From Branchinecta lynchi (taxonomy: Eukaryota > Arthropoda > Branchiopoda > Anostraca > Branchinectidae): DNA of 64,000 nt. Shown one piece after another: positions 11,131-20,994 of this stretch. Within the stretch, counting starts at the first letter, position 1; the number at the start of each line of letters is the position of its first letter. The translations under genes were made by a program, and so were the position numbers. The stretch is from the NCBI GenBank assembly GCA_023053575.1, contig JAKZAP010000009.1, forward strand, positions 18,953,869 to 19,017,868, given 5' to 3'. The notes beneath the pieces were generated by a model. The model was not told where the DNA came from. It made no database searches and saw only the letters and a list, made by a program, of their open reading frames with translations.

Positions 11131-11770
11131 GAGGAGTGTGGTTTTGGAGGATTGTGGTTTTGGGGGTCTGTGGTGTGATGGAGTGGGACCAGGTTACCCC
11201 CTAGGTAAGGTAGCTAAGTTAGTGAAAGAAAGGCTAAGAGATCAAGAGATTCAGAGGTGGCATGGTCAGAGCACCAATCTCTGAAGTTGTATGGTATGGC
11301 CAAAGAGACATGGGGAGAAGAATTCTATTTTAAGTTGGGATTGGGGGGTGGCAGAATTGAAGTGGATGGTGAGACTTATGGCGGACGCTCTTCCGGTGGG
11401 GTTGCGGAGAAATTATATTGGTAGAGATAGGCAAGGTACTGGTCCTTATTTGTCTCCAATGTGTGGCCGTATTATAGGAGAGGATGCGGTACATTTGATT
11501 TGTTATTACGAGGAGTTGAAAGAATTAAGAAAGGAAGTGTTTGGTCGGGAGGAAAGGGATTTGGTTTCAAGTATGGGAAGTAAGTGTTTTGGTGAGATCC
11601 GAAGGCTGGATAGATTCCTGAAGCTAGCTATGGCCCACCGTGAACTATTTTTTTTATAGAAGTTGATTTTATGGTTTGTTGTTGGAGTGTATGATATTTT
11701 GTTTTTGTTATTGTGTTATGTTTCCCGCCATGGCCCTTGGGCTTTATTGGGAATCAATTCATTCATTCCT
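11130..11770 (+). pseudogene. LINE C-terminal fragment with CCHC-like motif and ATTC tail
   Basis: The longest open part (11291-11659, 122 residues) contains SPMCGRIIGEDAVHLICYYE. Its Cys-Gly, His-Leu and Cys spacing resembles the C-terminal zinc-knuckle region found after the reverse transcriptase in several non-LTR retrotransposon clades. It is followed by RKEVFGREERDLVSS and a stop at 11657-11659. The 3' region runs to cattcattcattcc-type units near 11758-11770. A shorter sister copy of the same 3' end is at 30880-31110. The upstream frame is broken near 11270. It is a dead 5'-truncated copy inserted in family B. Confidence 0.65.
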
Positions 11771-11890
11771 TCATCCATCGTCCTTGCTTATGTGGAAGTG
11801 CCCGAACTAACAAAACCTGGACCGACCGACGGACGGACAGAAACTGCAATCACCATACGGCACTTGGCCGGCGGGCAAGTGCCATAAAAA
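11771..11890 (+). repeat. family B terminus with hairpin
   Basis: The array closes with a gaccgaccgacggacggaca tract, then GGCACTTG (11860-11867) and CAAGTGCC (11876-11883) forming an 8-bp stem with an 8-base loop. The same terminus recurs at 25559-25583 and 50583-50607. A hairpin close to the 3' end recalls Helitrons, but no CTRR follows. Confidence 0.75.
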
Positions 11891-12148
11891 CAACACAAGA
11901 TAAATAACATAAACACAAAAAAATTAGACATAATTATGAGGATAGAAGATAATAAGGATACAAGATTTTAAAGACGAAAGATGCTTAATCGTTTCTGAAG
12001 GAATGGTCCATGCACGGGCAAAAGCAAACCAAATCTGTGTCAATGCCTGGAAGAAAAATGAAAAAAGAAAAACACGAAAAAATACCCACGCGTGTGTCAC
12101 CATCAATGCCAACCAAGATTTCAGGACGAAACATTCTCTTCCTACATA

Positions 12149-12317
12149 CACTGTAAAAAAAAATCTTGCAGTATTTGCTTCTGGGATTAATATTGTCAGT
12201 AAATAGATAATGTTATCTCTAATTCGGATTACTCTTATCTTAGTAGAGACAACATTAATCCCAGTAGTAAATACTGCAGTTAACTTAAATCCTTCCTTGG
12301 AGAAACTTTTTACAGTG
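12149..12317. mobile_element. Tc1/mariner-like MITE, copy 1 (TA target site)
   Basis: This is a 169-bp near-palindrome starting CACTGTAAAAAA and ending TTTTTACAGTG, with TA immediately outside both ends (12147-12148 and 12318-12319). Internal halves carry cagtatttgct and agtaaatactg plus attaat-cagt repeats. TA duplication with CACTGT-type ends fits a Tc1/mariner-derived MITE. Sister copies are at 38540-38697 and 56940-57099, with a partial at 56668-56795. Confidence 0.9.
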
Positions 12318-12349
12318 TAGCGGAGACTTGAAATATTCCCAATCTGACT

Positions 12350-12500
12350 GCGAATCATATTTGACGGTCCAAAACGGATGTCAGCTACATTTTATTAGAG
12401 CTATATTTCGGAGCTTTTTGGCCAGAGTCCTCTTCAGGCTCAAGAGACCCTTGCCAAGAAGGACCGGAATATAGCTCTAATAAAATGTAGCTGACTTATC
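12350..12500 (+). repeat. family P terminal fragment with 28-bp inverted repeat
   Basis: A perfect 28-bp inverted repeat (12380-12407 and 12468-12495) frames a short loop carrying a CCTCTTCAGGCTCAAG motif and a gacccttgccaagaagg block. The flank tcatatttgacggt matches 54100 and 54605. It resembles the termini of Penelope-like elements, but the ribozyme-like core seen at 16889-16956 is lost here (GGAAT instead of CGAAA). Confidence 0.7.
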
Positions 12501-13486
12501 TCATGGACCTAACACGCGAAGCAAGAACGATCCGAAACCCAAGCTTGTTCTGTTCACCCACGAAATCTTAAGAAAGATACTTAAATTCATACATTCCGTA
12601 TCTTACTAAATATGTTAGCTGTACTTTATTTATGTTTGTTTCATAATTATTGTTTGTTAATTTGTGTTTTATTTGTATTGTCAATGAGTGTTTTTTTTTC
12701 CATTCCCGCCCTAGTGTTATTAGGGTTGAAACAAAATTGATTGATTGATTGATTTTTTGCACCTTCAAATATTGTTTGTATATAAAGATAACAAATACAA
12801 CTTACAAGTTTTTGATCTAAGAACATGCTTAGGTGTAGACTCACACGTTTCAGTTTCACTTAACTACATTTGAAGAAACATACACAACGAACACAACATT
12901 CCTGTCAGCAACGGGTATTAACTAAAAAAACAATCAACAGATTAACCGAATATATCAAGAATGAAAAAAGAAGATATGAGAGAAAGAAAATTAAGTTTTG
13001 GTTTAAACTTTAAATGTCAAAAAGAAGAAGAGGTAGAAAACAAGAGGAAACAGAAACGAAGGAACACAAAACTGGAGAGAACCAGTGTCATGACACGCGA
13101 AAAAAAAAAAGTAAGCGAAGGTTTGGAACTGGTTCAGTCTGGAAACGGTCTCGTCTTAATACATGGCAACATTTTACAAGATTGGGAGAAAACCTCGACC
13201 CAAACAAATGATCTTAGTATTCTTCGAAACTAACATCAGCAAGAGCTAAGACCTCATATGGCCCTTGTTCCGTGAATAATGTGAACAAAAAGTTCCAAAC
13301 TACCCGAAACTAGGTCGGTGCGGTCCGGACCCCAAAATGGCACATCTCGAGCATATAATCTTCGTACCGCCCACGTTTCATCCCAATCTCTCCATCGGAT
13401 CTGTTGTGTGCAATATTTTGTCTTTATTTAAATTTGATGAAGTCACTAAACCCTCGCAGCCGTGACTCCTTATTGTTATGTCGTAG
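12501..13486. other. mostly unassigned; (GATT)n LINE-like tail near 12740
   Basis: On the plus strand a cccgccctagtgttattagg block leads into four GATT units at 12740-12756, which looks like a LINE 3' end. The lysine/glutamate-rich frames at 12961-13233 reflect AAG/AAA-rich DNA and are not supported. I see nothing else. Confidence 0.4.
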
Positions 13487-13610
13487 CAGGGTCGTATCCA
13501 GGATTTTTTTTTTGGGGGGGGGGGGCGCGGGTCAGACAAAAAAGCCTATAAAAAATGATCATAATTTATATGTTTTTGGGGTGCCCCCAAATTGACAAGT
13601 CAATGTAATT
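13487..13610 (+). mobile_element. hAT-like terminal fragment with G-run
   Basis: CAGGGTCGTATCCAGGATT is followed by a T-run and then a G-run of about 13, a common arrangement at the 5' end of hAT-type MITEs in invertebrates. I could not identify a matching right end or target duplication, so the right limit is arbitrary. Confidence 0.4.
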
Positions 13611-13739
13611 CCTTCCAACTTGCTCCGTTAGTCGCGGATTGGCAAGCGATCTGGCCACATGCCCATCGCTGGCATCCGGGGTCGTTTGTAAATATGTTGT
13701 CTTCACGACTCAATGTTTCGCGTACATTGTCTTATTAGT

Positions 13740-13969
13740 ACTTGACTTAACTTGCTTTATTTACTACTAAATACAAAATAAACTATAAAAACACGCAACC
13801 GCCCGGGGAAGGCTCAAAAAGCCTGATGATGGACGACTGCAATTCTCTGATTCTCAACCTTATCAATTTCATAAGAAAAAAAAAGAAAAAGGACAAGAAT
13901 ACTCTCTCTCAGTTGACCTTTAATACTAAAATCTAAAAAGAAAAAAAAATCTAAGAAAACAAAAGAAAA
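13740..13969 (-). mobile_element. LINE 3' untranslated region
   Basis: This stretch follows the LINE C-terminal frame (stop at 13970-13972) on the minus strand. It holds A-rich runs and a catcatcaggctttttgagcc-like block before a taaataaagc-type end near 13750. It is best read as the 3' UTR of the same dead LINE. Confidence 0.5.
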
Positions 13970-14143
13970 TTAACTCCCCTCTCCCAATAAATGTTTTTTA
14001 AGTTTTACTTTAAATGACCCAATGTGTTCAGCCTCCCGAATGACAACTGGGATATCATTCCAAATAGCAGGAGCTAGATACCAAATTCCGAAAGCTGCAC
14101 GTGTGGTGTCTCTAGATACAGCAAACTGGAATTCTTGGCGAAC
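13970..14143 (-). pseudogene. LINE reverse-transcriptase C-terminal fragment
   Basis: The minus-strand frame ends at the stop 13970-13972 and reads about 57 residues, including RAAFGIWYLAPAIWNDIPV followed by IREAEHIGSFKVKLKKHLL. The pattern F-x-x-a-P-x-x-W-N-x-(L/I)-P...I-R...S-F-K-x-x-L-K-x-(H/Y)-L is the well-known end of the reverse-transcriptase ORF in CR1/L2/Jockey-type LINEs. Only the last exon-like 170 bp remain. The upstream part is replaced by family B at 14145. It is a 5'-truncated pseudogene. Confidence 0.8.
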
Positions 14144-14144
14144 T

Positions 14145-14955
14145 AAGGGGACATGAACCTAGAAACACGGTTGCCACATACGGTTCTCACAGTTAATGTC
14201 ATTTGCTCTTACCACCCATCATCTCTCGAATCTGATTCCACGTTGGCACAGAGAAGTGCGTTTCTGGGAAATATTCAGTCCCCCCTCCAACTCCGCCGAC
14301 CATGGCCGGACACGGTTCTGACCCAACGGTTCTATGGCATCTGCTCCTACCACATGTCAAGTTCCTTTCAAATCGGATCACTCGTTGGAACTGCAAACCG
14401 CATTTCCGGGGATCCGGTTCCCCCTTTAACTCCACCCACCGTGTCCGGATGCGATTCGGACATACAAATGACGCCGCCATGGCATCTGCTCTTATCATCC
14501 AACAAGGTTCATTCGAATCTAATCATTTCCGTAGAATGTCCAGTACCCCTTCCAAGTCCTACGAAAGAGGTCCTGTCTAGTCCGGACTCCGAAATGAGAA
14601 ATCTAGGGCCGACGACCTTTTCTCCCTCATAAGCTCATTCCAATCTCTCCTTCCGTTTGGTTCCTACGCGTGTACAAATTTTCTCATCCTCTAAAAAAAT
14701 CCCCATCCGTCGCCATATACGAATTGGGCACATATCTAGTGCAGATCTAGTACATTGTTCTCACTCTCCATCAAGTTTCAACAAAATCGAAACACAGCCG
14801 GAAAAGCCCGGTACCCCAGCTCCAACTCCCCCGCCCCGGAACAGAGGTTAGATCCGTTTCGCACCTCAAGTGGCAGATCAAGGGCCCATGTTTTTTGTAT
14901 TGTCCAAGTTTAATCCCAATGCCTCGCAGGTTTGGTTTTTGCACGTGTCGCAAAA
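14145..14955 (+). repeat. family B array (diverged)
   Basis: Diverged family B units: tccaactcc blocks with gtccgg/ggttcggac blocks and caagtttc-type motifs. No terminal hairpin is visible. It abuts the LINE fragment to the left. Confidence 0.7.
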
Positions 14956-15609
14956 TTTGTATGCATTATAACTTAAGGCGCTTTCACACAGAGTTATGTA
15001 ACGCAGGAGCCGTAACGTAAGATTTCGTTACGTCAAAGCTTACACATCAATTCAAGTTCCCTTCAGACCCACGTAAGCGTATCGAACTCGGTTTAAAATT
15101 ACATAGCTTCAGGAAAAAATGTTGTTATATAGGTGGTCCTAACCGCAATTATATTTCATGTCTGTCCTCTTCCCATATAGCTACTTACTTTCTTGGAGAA
15201 ACCTAATATTTCTGTCACCACTTCGGCAGATTTGGAACGCAATCTTACATTTGAAATTGTATGAATTACCGAAATTCCTGTTTTCAGCTGGATTCCAGAA
15301 AACTACTTATCCGGAGTGAAAATTAAGTTCAGATTGAGTTTAGCATGTGATCTCATCCCTATGTCGAAGCTTTAATACTTTTACTGAAGTTACGTTCGCA
15401 GCAAGTTTCTAAACTCTAAACAATCAGTTACAGATCACTACACACCGGCAAAAAGCAGACGGAATCAACGTGATGATCAGTGTGATGTATCACTGAATGA
15501 TCACTGTGAAAAGGAGACTTTGCGGTTAGAAGGCACCAGTAGGGAACATAGTTTTGTTACGATGTGAACTAAACTGAGATCTTTCTATCTTCAATGTGGC
15601 AGCCACTTG
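14956..15609. other. no recognisable feature
   Basis: This is apparently single-copy within the window. I see no reading frame or motif that I can support. Confidence 0.4.
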
Positions 15610-15845
15610 CTGGACCTTTCTTACCTATTATACTAACCTAATTCCATAATCACTCTACATATTTCTAAACCGGAGACCCCAATTTCACACGGTACATTCT
15701 AACCCGTCTAACTAAACCACGCTGATTTTCTCGCTTGCCGTGTTTTGCTACCTTCGATGTGTATCACATTGTCGACGGTTGTCTGCTAGAAGATTTTCTA
15801 TCAGAAAAAGAGCTGTAAGCTCATATGGCACTTCCAAGCATACGT
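15610..15845 (+). repeat. family D fragment joined to a family B-like start
   Basis: A ggaccttt-cttacc start, then accggagaccccaattt and acattctaacccg blocks, match family D copies at 18738 and (inverted) at 27400 and 57340. Its end, agagctgtaagctcatatggcactt, is shared with 28041-28060 and includes the first half of the family B hairpin. Confidence 0.65.
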
Positions 15846-16599
15846 AGTAGGTAAGGATAAGAGCTAAGATTTGTGCTGTGTGGAGGCACACGATTATGGA
15901 CCTTTCGAATTCATGAAAATGTATGGTTTAGTAAAATATGCCAAGCAATTTGCGGTTACAATGCGAATTAATTTAAACAAAAAATGAGTGGCAGATTTTT
16001 ATTATTTTGTTACTCACTTGAAAAAATTATTCATACATAACAAAATTGTTATATATTAGTCTTATGCATAACAATATCACCTATAGCAACGCAGCCTGCA
16101 CGTACCCGGAAAATCAAGGTAGGTCGAGACTGGACTAGATTATCACTAATCAACCTACTCATAACCAGCCAATCACATAATCAAATATGTTTATCTAGGT
16201 TTTTCAGACCTATAGCCCGGGTATACGAAACTTACGGGATATTATTCTCGGAATTACGTAAGGCTACCCAGGATGTCCCAAGGAAGGCCCAGACCTTGAG
16301 CACAGCTCGTTCTGTTGACCTCTGCTTTCAGAACATTTATTATGTAACTTACAAAGGTTTTGTACCCTGACTTGCTTTAATCTTAACAGAAAAGCCCATA
16401 CACTGGATTGGATTATTTCAACTCTGCGAAGGGACTCTAAATTTTTCACTTTGGGCTGTAGTGACTTTCAGAAATGCACTGCTGGCCCGACAAGACAAAG
16501 TTCAGCCCCACGCGTAGAATTGGAATTTGAACAAAAGCGCGCATTTCAATGAATAAGAAAACTCAAGCGAAGTTGTTGCTGAAGGCCTTTGATTATAGG
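15846..16599. other. no recognisable gene
   Basis: I see nothing firm here. A 61-codon minus frame at 16264-16449 has no recognisable motif. Confidence 0.4.
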
Positions 16600-16735
16600 A
16601 GGGTTTTCGCGAGCTGGAGAGCAAAGTCGGAATCCCTTTCCAATGGTTTTCGCGCTACTTCAGAAAGTTGCCGAACTTTCCAACCCGGTTTTCGCGCTTC
16701 GGAAAGCGAAGCAGCTTTCCCGGGAAGTGATTCCA
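16600..16735 (+). repeat. TTTTCGCG repeat fragment
   Basis: GGAGGGTTTTCGCGAGCTGG and the following gcaaagtcggaat and gttttcgcgc blocks are inverted relative to 20875-20990, where the same blocks end in CTCGCGAAAACCTTCC. This links the fragment to the host element that surrounds the foldback insertion at 19836-20698. Confidence 0.7.
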
Positions 16736-16859
16736 CGAGGATAGTGGATGGATAGGACAGTGGATAGTGATAGTTTGACCCAATCAAACAGGACCAGCTT
16801 TAACCCCAACCAATTTTCAAAGAAGAAGTTCACAAAATCGGATATTTTAGGAAGAATCT

Positions 16860-17240
16860 TTAATTGTTTTTCACAAGTTCATTTTCAAGCTTGAGCCTGA
16901 CGAGGACCCTTACCAAGAAGGGCCGAAATATAGCTCTAATAAAATGTAGCTGACTTATCCGATTTGCACCGTCAAATAAGATTCACAGCAGCTTGGGCTG
17001 TAGCAACATCTATCACCGAAGTAGGAAATATAAATCGCCCATACATGCCGCCGACAAGTACCCGTCTTAGCTGGAAGAAGAAGAAGAGACAGGTGACTAC
17101 TAAACCAAACGCAGAAGAATCACTACCCTTTCGACGACCGAATCAAACAGATGGTTTTGCTTACCAGAAGAAAAACTAGAAAAACCAGCTTTAACCCAAA
17201 CCAATTTCAAAGAAGAAGTTCACAAAATCGGTTATTTAAA
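16860..17240 (+). mobile_element. family P (Penelope-like) terminal region
   Basis: The block AAGCTTGAGC-CTGACGA-GGACCC...GGGCC-GAAA is followed by taataaaatgtagctgac, then a longer block (gtaggaaatataaatcgccc, catgccgcc) that is shared with 54210-54470. In both places the block holds a weakly conserved frame with RPYMPPTS. Overall arrangement and motif order resemble termini of Penelope-like retroelements. No reverse transcriptase or GIY-YIG endonuclease is present, so this is inference from termini only. Confidence 0.55.
16889..16956 (+). ncRNA. possible minimal hammerhead ribozyme core
   Basis: CTGACGA (16897-16903) is followed by a bulged stem GGACCC/GGGCC (16904-16924) and GAAA (16925-16928). 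A four-pair stem III (AUAU with AUGU, one G-U pair) places the required UA at 16947-16948, and GAGC/GCU can start stem I. This is the conserved hammerhead order CUGANGA - stem II - GAAA - stem III - UH. Penelope-like elements are known to carry such ribozymes. The stem I pairing is weak beyond three pairs. Structure prediction and cleavage are untested. Confidence 0.4.
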
Positions 17241-17795
17241 GCAAAATGGACACTTCCAGTGCTTTACTGAGCTGGGATATCGTGGGAGGAAATTCAAAAA
17301 CTCAAAGCAATGCTTGATATAAAAGGATATATTTGAGATGTCACCAAAGTCAAGCCGCAGATGCAGTTTAAATGATTGTTCTAGTGTTTCATCAGAAGTT
17401 CCATGGCTTAAAGTGCTTATGAAAAGTTTTTCTTTGTGGAATAGTGTTATGACTTGATTAGGTTGCTTTATAAAATGTACCAGAATATTCAATAAGCTTA
17501 TAAAAAATAAAATAGCTACACAAATCATTCAAAATCAAATAACATATTCAAATCTGAATTATACAAGCTGATTTATGCATAAAATACAGATCTACTTAGT
17601 ATTATAAGAAACATCACTTTTATCTTTGTCCAAGCTAGTAAATTGAGCATGTACTGGCCCAAAAAATTACGCTTTGAAATATCACTGAGAGGTAACTGGT
17701 AAAAAAAGCTGCTGATCCAGGGGGTAAGCATTGTTCCTAGATTGTTACAGAGTGGGATTGGGGTAGTTTGATGTGGCCATTGAACTTTAATGAAG
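17241..17795. other. no supported gene
   Basis: A 98-codon minus frame (17232-17528) begins with a hydrophobic run, MICVAILFFISLLNILVHFI, but has no recognisable domain or splice context. I list it only as a possibility. I see nothing else here. Confidence 0.3.
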
Positions 17796-18020
17796 ACTGT
17801 TTAACTGTTTTTCACAAGTTCATTTTCCAGCTTGAGCGGCTTGAGCTTAAAGAGGACCCTTGCCAAGAAGGGCCGAAATGTACGGTAGCTGACTTATCCG
17901 CTTCGCACCGTCAAATATAATAGTATATTATGTACTTGTATGTTAGTGAATTTTAGGCCATTTTCCGCAATGAAGAATTTTAGGAAGAATAAAGTAAATT
18001 TGAATTTGAATGAATAGTTT
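17796..18020 (+). repeat. family P fragment followed by LINE-like A/T tail
   Basis: Positions 17800-17915 carry the cttgagcggcttgag and gaggacccttgccaagaagg blocks of family P, with a decayed core (CTTAAAGA). From 17940 a ttttaggaagaataaagta-ttgaatttgaatga stretch resembles a LINE 3' end. Confidence 0.5.
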
Positions 18021-18254
18021 GATAGTCAATTGGACTGGCACAAACGTGAACAATGTGAAAAGACACATTTTACACGACACAGAAGAAATTATTTTCGGCC
18101 ATCTTTTGCCGTTATAGTTCCTAAATATTCCAAGCAACTTGGCACAAGCACACAGATTCTCGCGGAGCAACGAAGTTACGCAATCTGGTCGGGTCTTGCA
18201 ACCTATTTAATTAATGAAGTGATGGCCACACTGTCAGAAGTTCCATAACAGATA

Positions 18255-18420
18255 ACACAAGGATGCGCGGCTTCAACAGATAGCACTTAGAATATTAGCT
18301 GTTACGAATTCCAAACGTTGCAGATTAAATGGTTATGTATACAAGAACAGCCGAAACACCGTCGAAAAAAAATCTGCTGACTTTTTTGTTTATCATCATG
18401 TTTAATCATAACATTGCCAA
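18255..18420 (+). repeat. family F MITE fragment
   Basis: agcacttagaatattagctgttac through gagccgaaacaccg-like sequence to aaatctgctgacttttt matches the left half of the hairpin MITEs at 49255-49715. The right half is missing. Confidence 0.55.
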
Positions 18421-18429
18421 ATCAAACAC

Positions 18430-18990
18430 AGATAATCTCCTAAGAGTTATCTATTGACGCTGCGCAGTATTATAGGTAAGACAGGTCCTTTAAGCCGTCT
18501 TTGACTTTCACGAGATTTTCGTTGAAGAAAAAGTATAAAATTTCGTAGGAGCCAGAATGTCACATGTTCCGTCAGATATAAGTGAATAAATAGTGAAATA
18601 ACACTGCCAACCAGTGCTAGTTCGTTCGTACGAGAGGAACAATAGAGAACAATATTCTGGGTCAGTGAAAATAGTCAAAACCTGTACAGCAATAACAGAT
18701 CCTGCAGCCGTTGAAGAAGAGTGTATTATGTCTTTAAAGGACTCATCGTACTTACAATGCCAGTGCAACCTACTTCTATAATTACATCCACAAATTCTTA
18801 AGGCCGGAGACCCGAATTTCATACTTTACATTCTAACCCGCTTACTCACTGATTTTCACATTTGCCACGTTTCAGTATTGTCGTGCCGCTATCGAGTGTT
18901 CGGTCATTATACTGTTGATGCGTAAAACCGGTTATCAGGGTTTTGCCCTGTTTTTGTTAGAAGTCAATGTGACTGGGAAAAGGCTTATAA
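18430..18990 (+). mobile_element. family D ends with TTAA targets
   Basis: One element end, GACAGGTCCT, stops at TTAA (18490-18493), and another start, AGGACTCATCGTAC, follows TTAA (18734-18737). The second continues with ccggagacccgaatttc and acattctaacccg blocks shared with 15660, 27440 and 57340. TTAA beside AGGACC ends suggests a piggyBac- or Kolobok-type MITE. The minus frame at 18508-18822 is not supported as a gene. Confidence 0.6.
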
Positions 18991-19802
18991 CACCCTAAGC
19001 CGTGTATAGTAAGTTAAAAGCAGAGCCTAGTTTTACAGTATTCAACTAGTTTTCGATATTGGAACATAACCAGTAAATAGTGAAAGGTATGCTTTAAGTA
19101 ATGCATTTCCTACGAATACATTTAGAAAATAATTTATAGAACAGGAACGCATGTCGCACTTCCTCATGTGACCGAAAACTTCAAGTGCATCCTATTTCGA
19201 GAAAGCTCAGTTATCTCAGATCGGGTGAGGATAAAGGTGAACCATATGCGTACTTGGTCTGATTTGGGTTTCCTCCCTGTGTGGACACCTAATCGTTATA
19301 TCTATACCCTTGAAATTGAGTGTCACAAGAGTTTTGAAAGCTAGAACATCAACAAAACAACTGCAATATGTTTGGCAATGCTCTGAAACATTTTTTTGTT
19401 GCAACATGTTTTTGAAGGTTAGTTTATTATAACGGTACATGTTTCTTGCTTCACCGTGTCAATTGAGAAAGAAAAATGGGATTCCCTTTTTTAAGGTAAG
19501 TTTCTGTGCTGAACTGTCAAATTCAAGAAATGTTCAACCTAAAAGTGTTTCACATTCATCACCATACAAGAAGTTTCTTTGGAACTCGATTATTTATCGA
19601 TTAAATACTATCATATCAAGTAGAATTCTTCAAAATAATCCTGTTTATCGTCTTTCAATTGTTAGTTAAACTCGAATCACCGATAACAAGAATCACATTG
19701 GTAAAAGGGTGAGAAAGTCTAGGCCTACCCTTTCCAAGCTAGAGCAAGGATATGCACATTTTCTTTCACCACTTCACTTGCACGCTATCTAGAGAGCTTA
19801 AA

Positions 19803-20990
19803 GAGGGTTTTCGCGAGATTTAGAAGTCACATTCGGGGATCGACTAAAAGCAGGAAAGGAAAGGCAAGAGAAAAGCAGGAAAGAATACTAAAACCAGGAA
19901 GGGCAAACTAAAACGAAGAAAGAATTACCACGAATCTAGGATCCGAAAAACTGGCAGGCCTTTCCTCTGTTTAGTTATCTCGTGAGGGGTCGGAAACTTA
20001 TATTTGTAACAGTTCACCTTTTCCTCCTTTTAGTATTCGAAAAAACTGGCACGCTGTGCCGTGCTTTTCCTCAGTTTAGTTTCTCGTGAAGGGTCGGCAA
20101 CTTACATTTGTAAAAGTTCACCTTTTCGTCCTTTTAGTACCTTGTCGATAGGCGATCATGAGTTCAGCGAGGGGTCGGCAACTAAGATATTCAAGTCCAC
20201 CATTTCTTTCCTGGTTTTAGTAGCTTGTCACGGGGAGTACCAAAACGAGGAAAGAAATTAGGATTTCCAAAAAACTGGCAAGCTTTTCCTCTGTTTAGTA
20301 TCCCGTGAGGGGTCAGCAACTAACATTTCTAAAAGTTCGCCTTTTAGTATCAGAAAAAACTGGCAAGCTGTGCCGTGCTTTTCCTGTGTTTAGTATCTCG
20401 TGAGGTGTGGGCAATTTACGCTTGTAAAAGTTCACCTTTTCCTCCTTTTAGTCCCTCTCGGGATACTAAACAGAGGGAAGGCTTGCCAGTTTTTTCGAAT
20501 ACTAAAAGGAGGAAAAGGTGAACTTTAGCAAATGGAAGTTGCAGACCCCTCACGGGATACTAAACAGAGGAAAGGCTTGCCAGTTTTTCTAATCCTCGAT
20601 TCTTGGTCATTCTTTCCTGGTTTTTGTTTGCCCTTCCTGGTTTTAGTATTCTTTCCTGCTTTTCTCTTGCCTTTCCTTTCCTGCTTGTAGTCGATCCCTC
20701 ACATTCCGGCGAGCGAACCGCGTCTCTAAAACAGTGGGAACGCGATTCCTGCAATCATTGTTCACTTTCCCTACTGGACTATTGCAAAATCGCATGGGAA
20801 GCTGGAATCGCCGGGAAATTGTTGAATTCTAGATTTCATCAGTTCAAAAATTCCCGCCTTAGCATTCGATTACCCGCGGAGCTTTCACCGAACTTAAAAT
20901 ACTATCCGGAAAACCGGTTTCCAACCGGCGCGAAAACCATCGGAAAGTGATTCCGACTTTGCTTTCCGGCTCGCGAAAACCTTCCTTACA
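19803..20990. repeat. TTTTCGCG element hosting a foldback insertion
   Basis: The outer ends GAGGGTTTTCGCGAG (19803) and CTCGCGAAAACCTTCC (20970-20985) form an inverted pair, and internal blocks match 16600-16735 in inverse. The foldback element 19836-20698 inserted into it. Excluding the insertion, the host is about 0.3 kb. No target duplication is clear. Confidence 0.65.
19836..20698. mobile_element. foldback (MULE-like) element with 9-bp TSD
   Basis: The ends GGGATCGACTAAAAGCAGG and CCTGCTTGTAGTCGATCCC are inverted repeats. Direct 9-bp flanks TCACATTCG (19827-19835) and TCACATTCC (20699-20707) differ at one base. Inside, iterated blocks (ttttcctctgtttagt, ctcgtgaggggtcggcaac, aaagttcaccttttcctcc) occur in both orientations, giving long fold-back arms. 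A 9-bp duplication with long repetitive inverted arms fits non-autonomous Mutator-like foldback elements. There is no coding capacity. A shorter sister copy lies at 45998-46389. Confidence 0.88.
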
Positions 20991-20994
20991 TTTG

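Noticed and set aside
11860..11883. Rho-independent terminator or Helitron 3' end
   Set aside because: The genome is eukaryotic, and the CTRR bases expected after a Helitron hairpin are absent in all three copies, so only a family-specific hairpin is claimed.
12961..13233. Lysine/glutamate-rich frame suggesting a coiled coil or nuclear protein
   Set aside because: Composition follows an AAG/GAA-rich stretch; two overlapping frames look equally good and there are no motifs or splice context.
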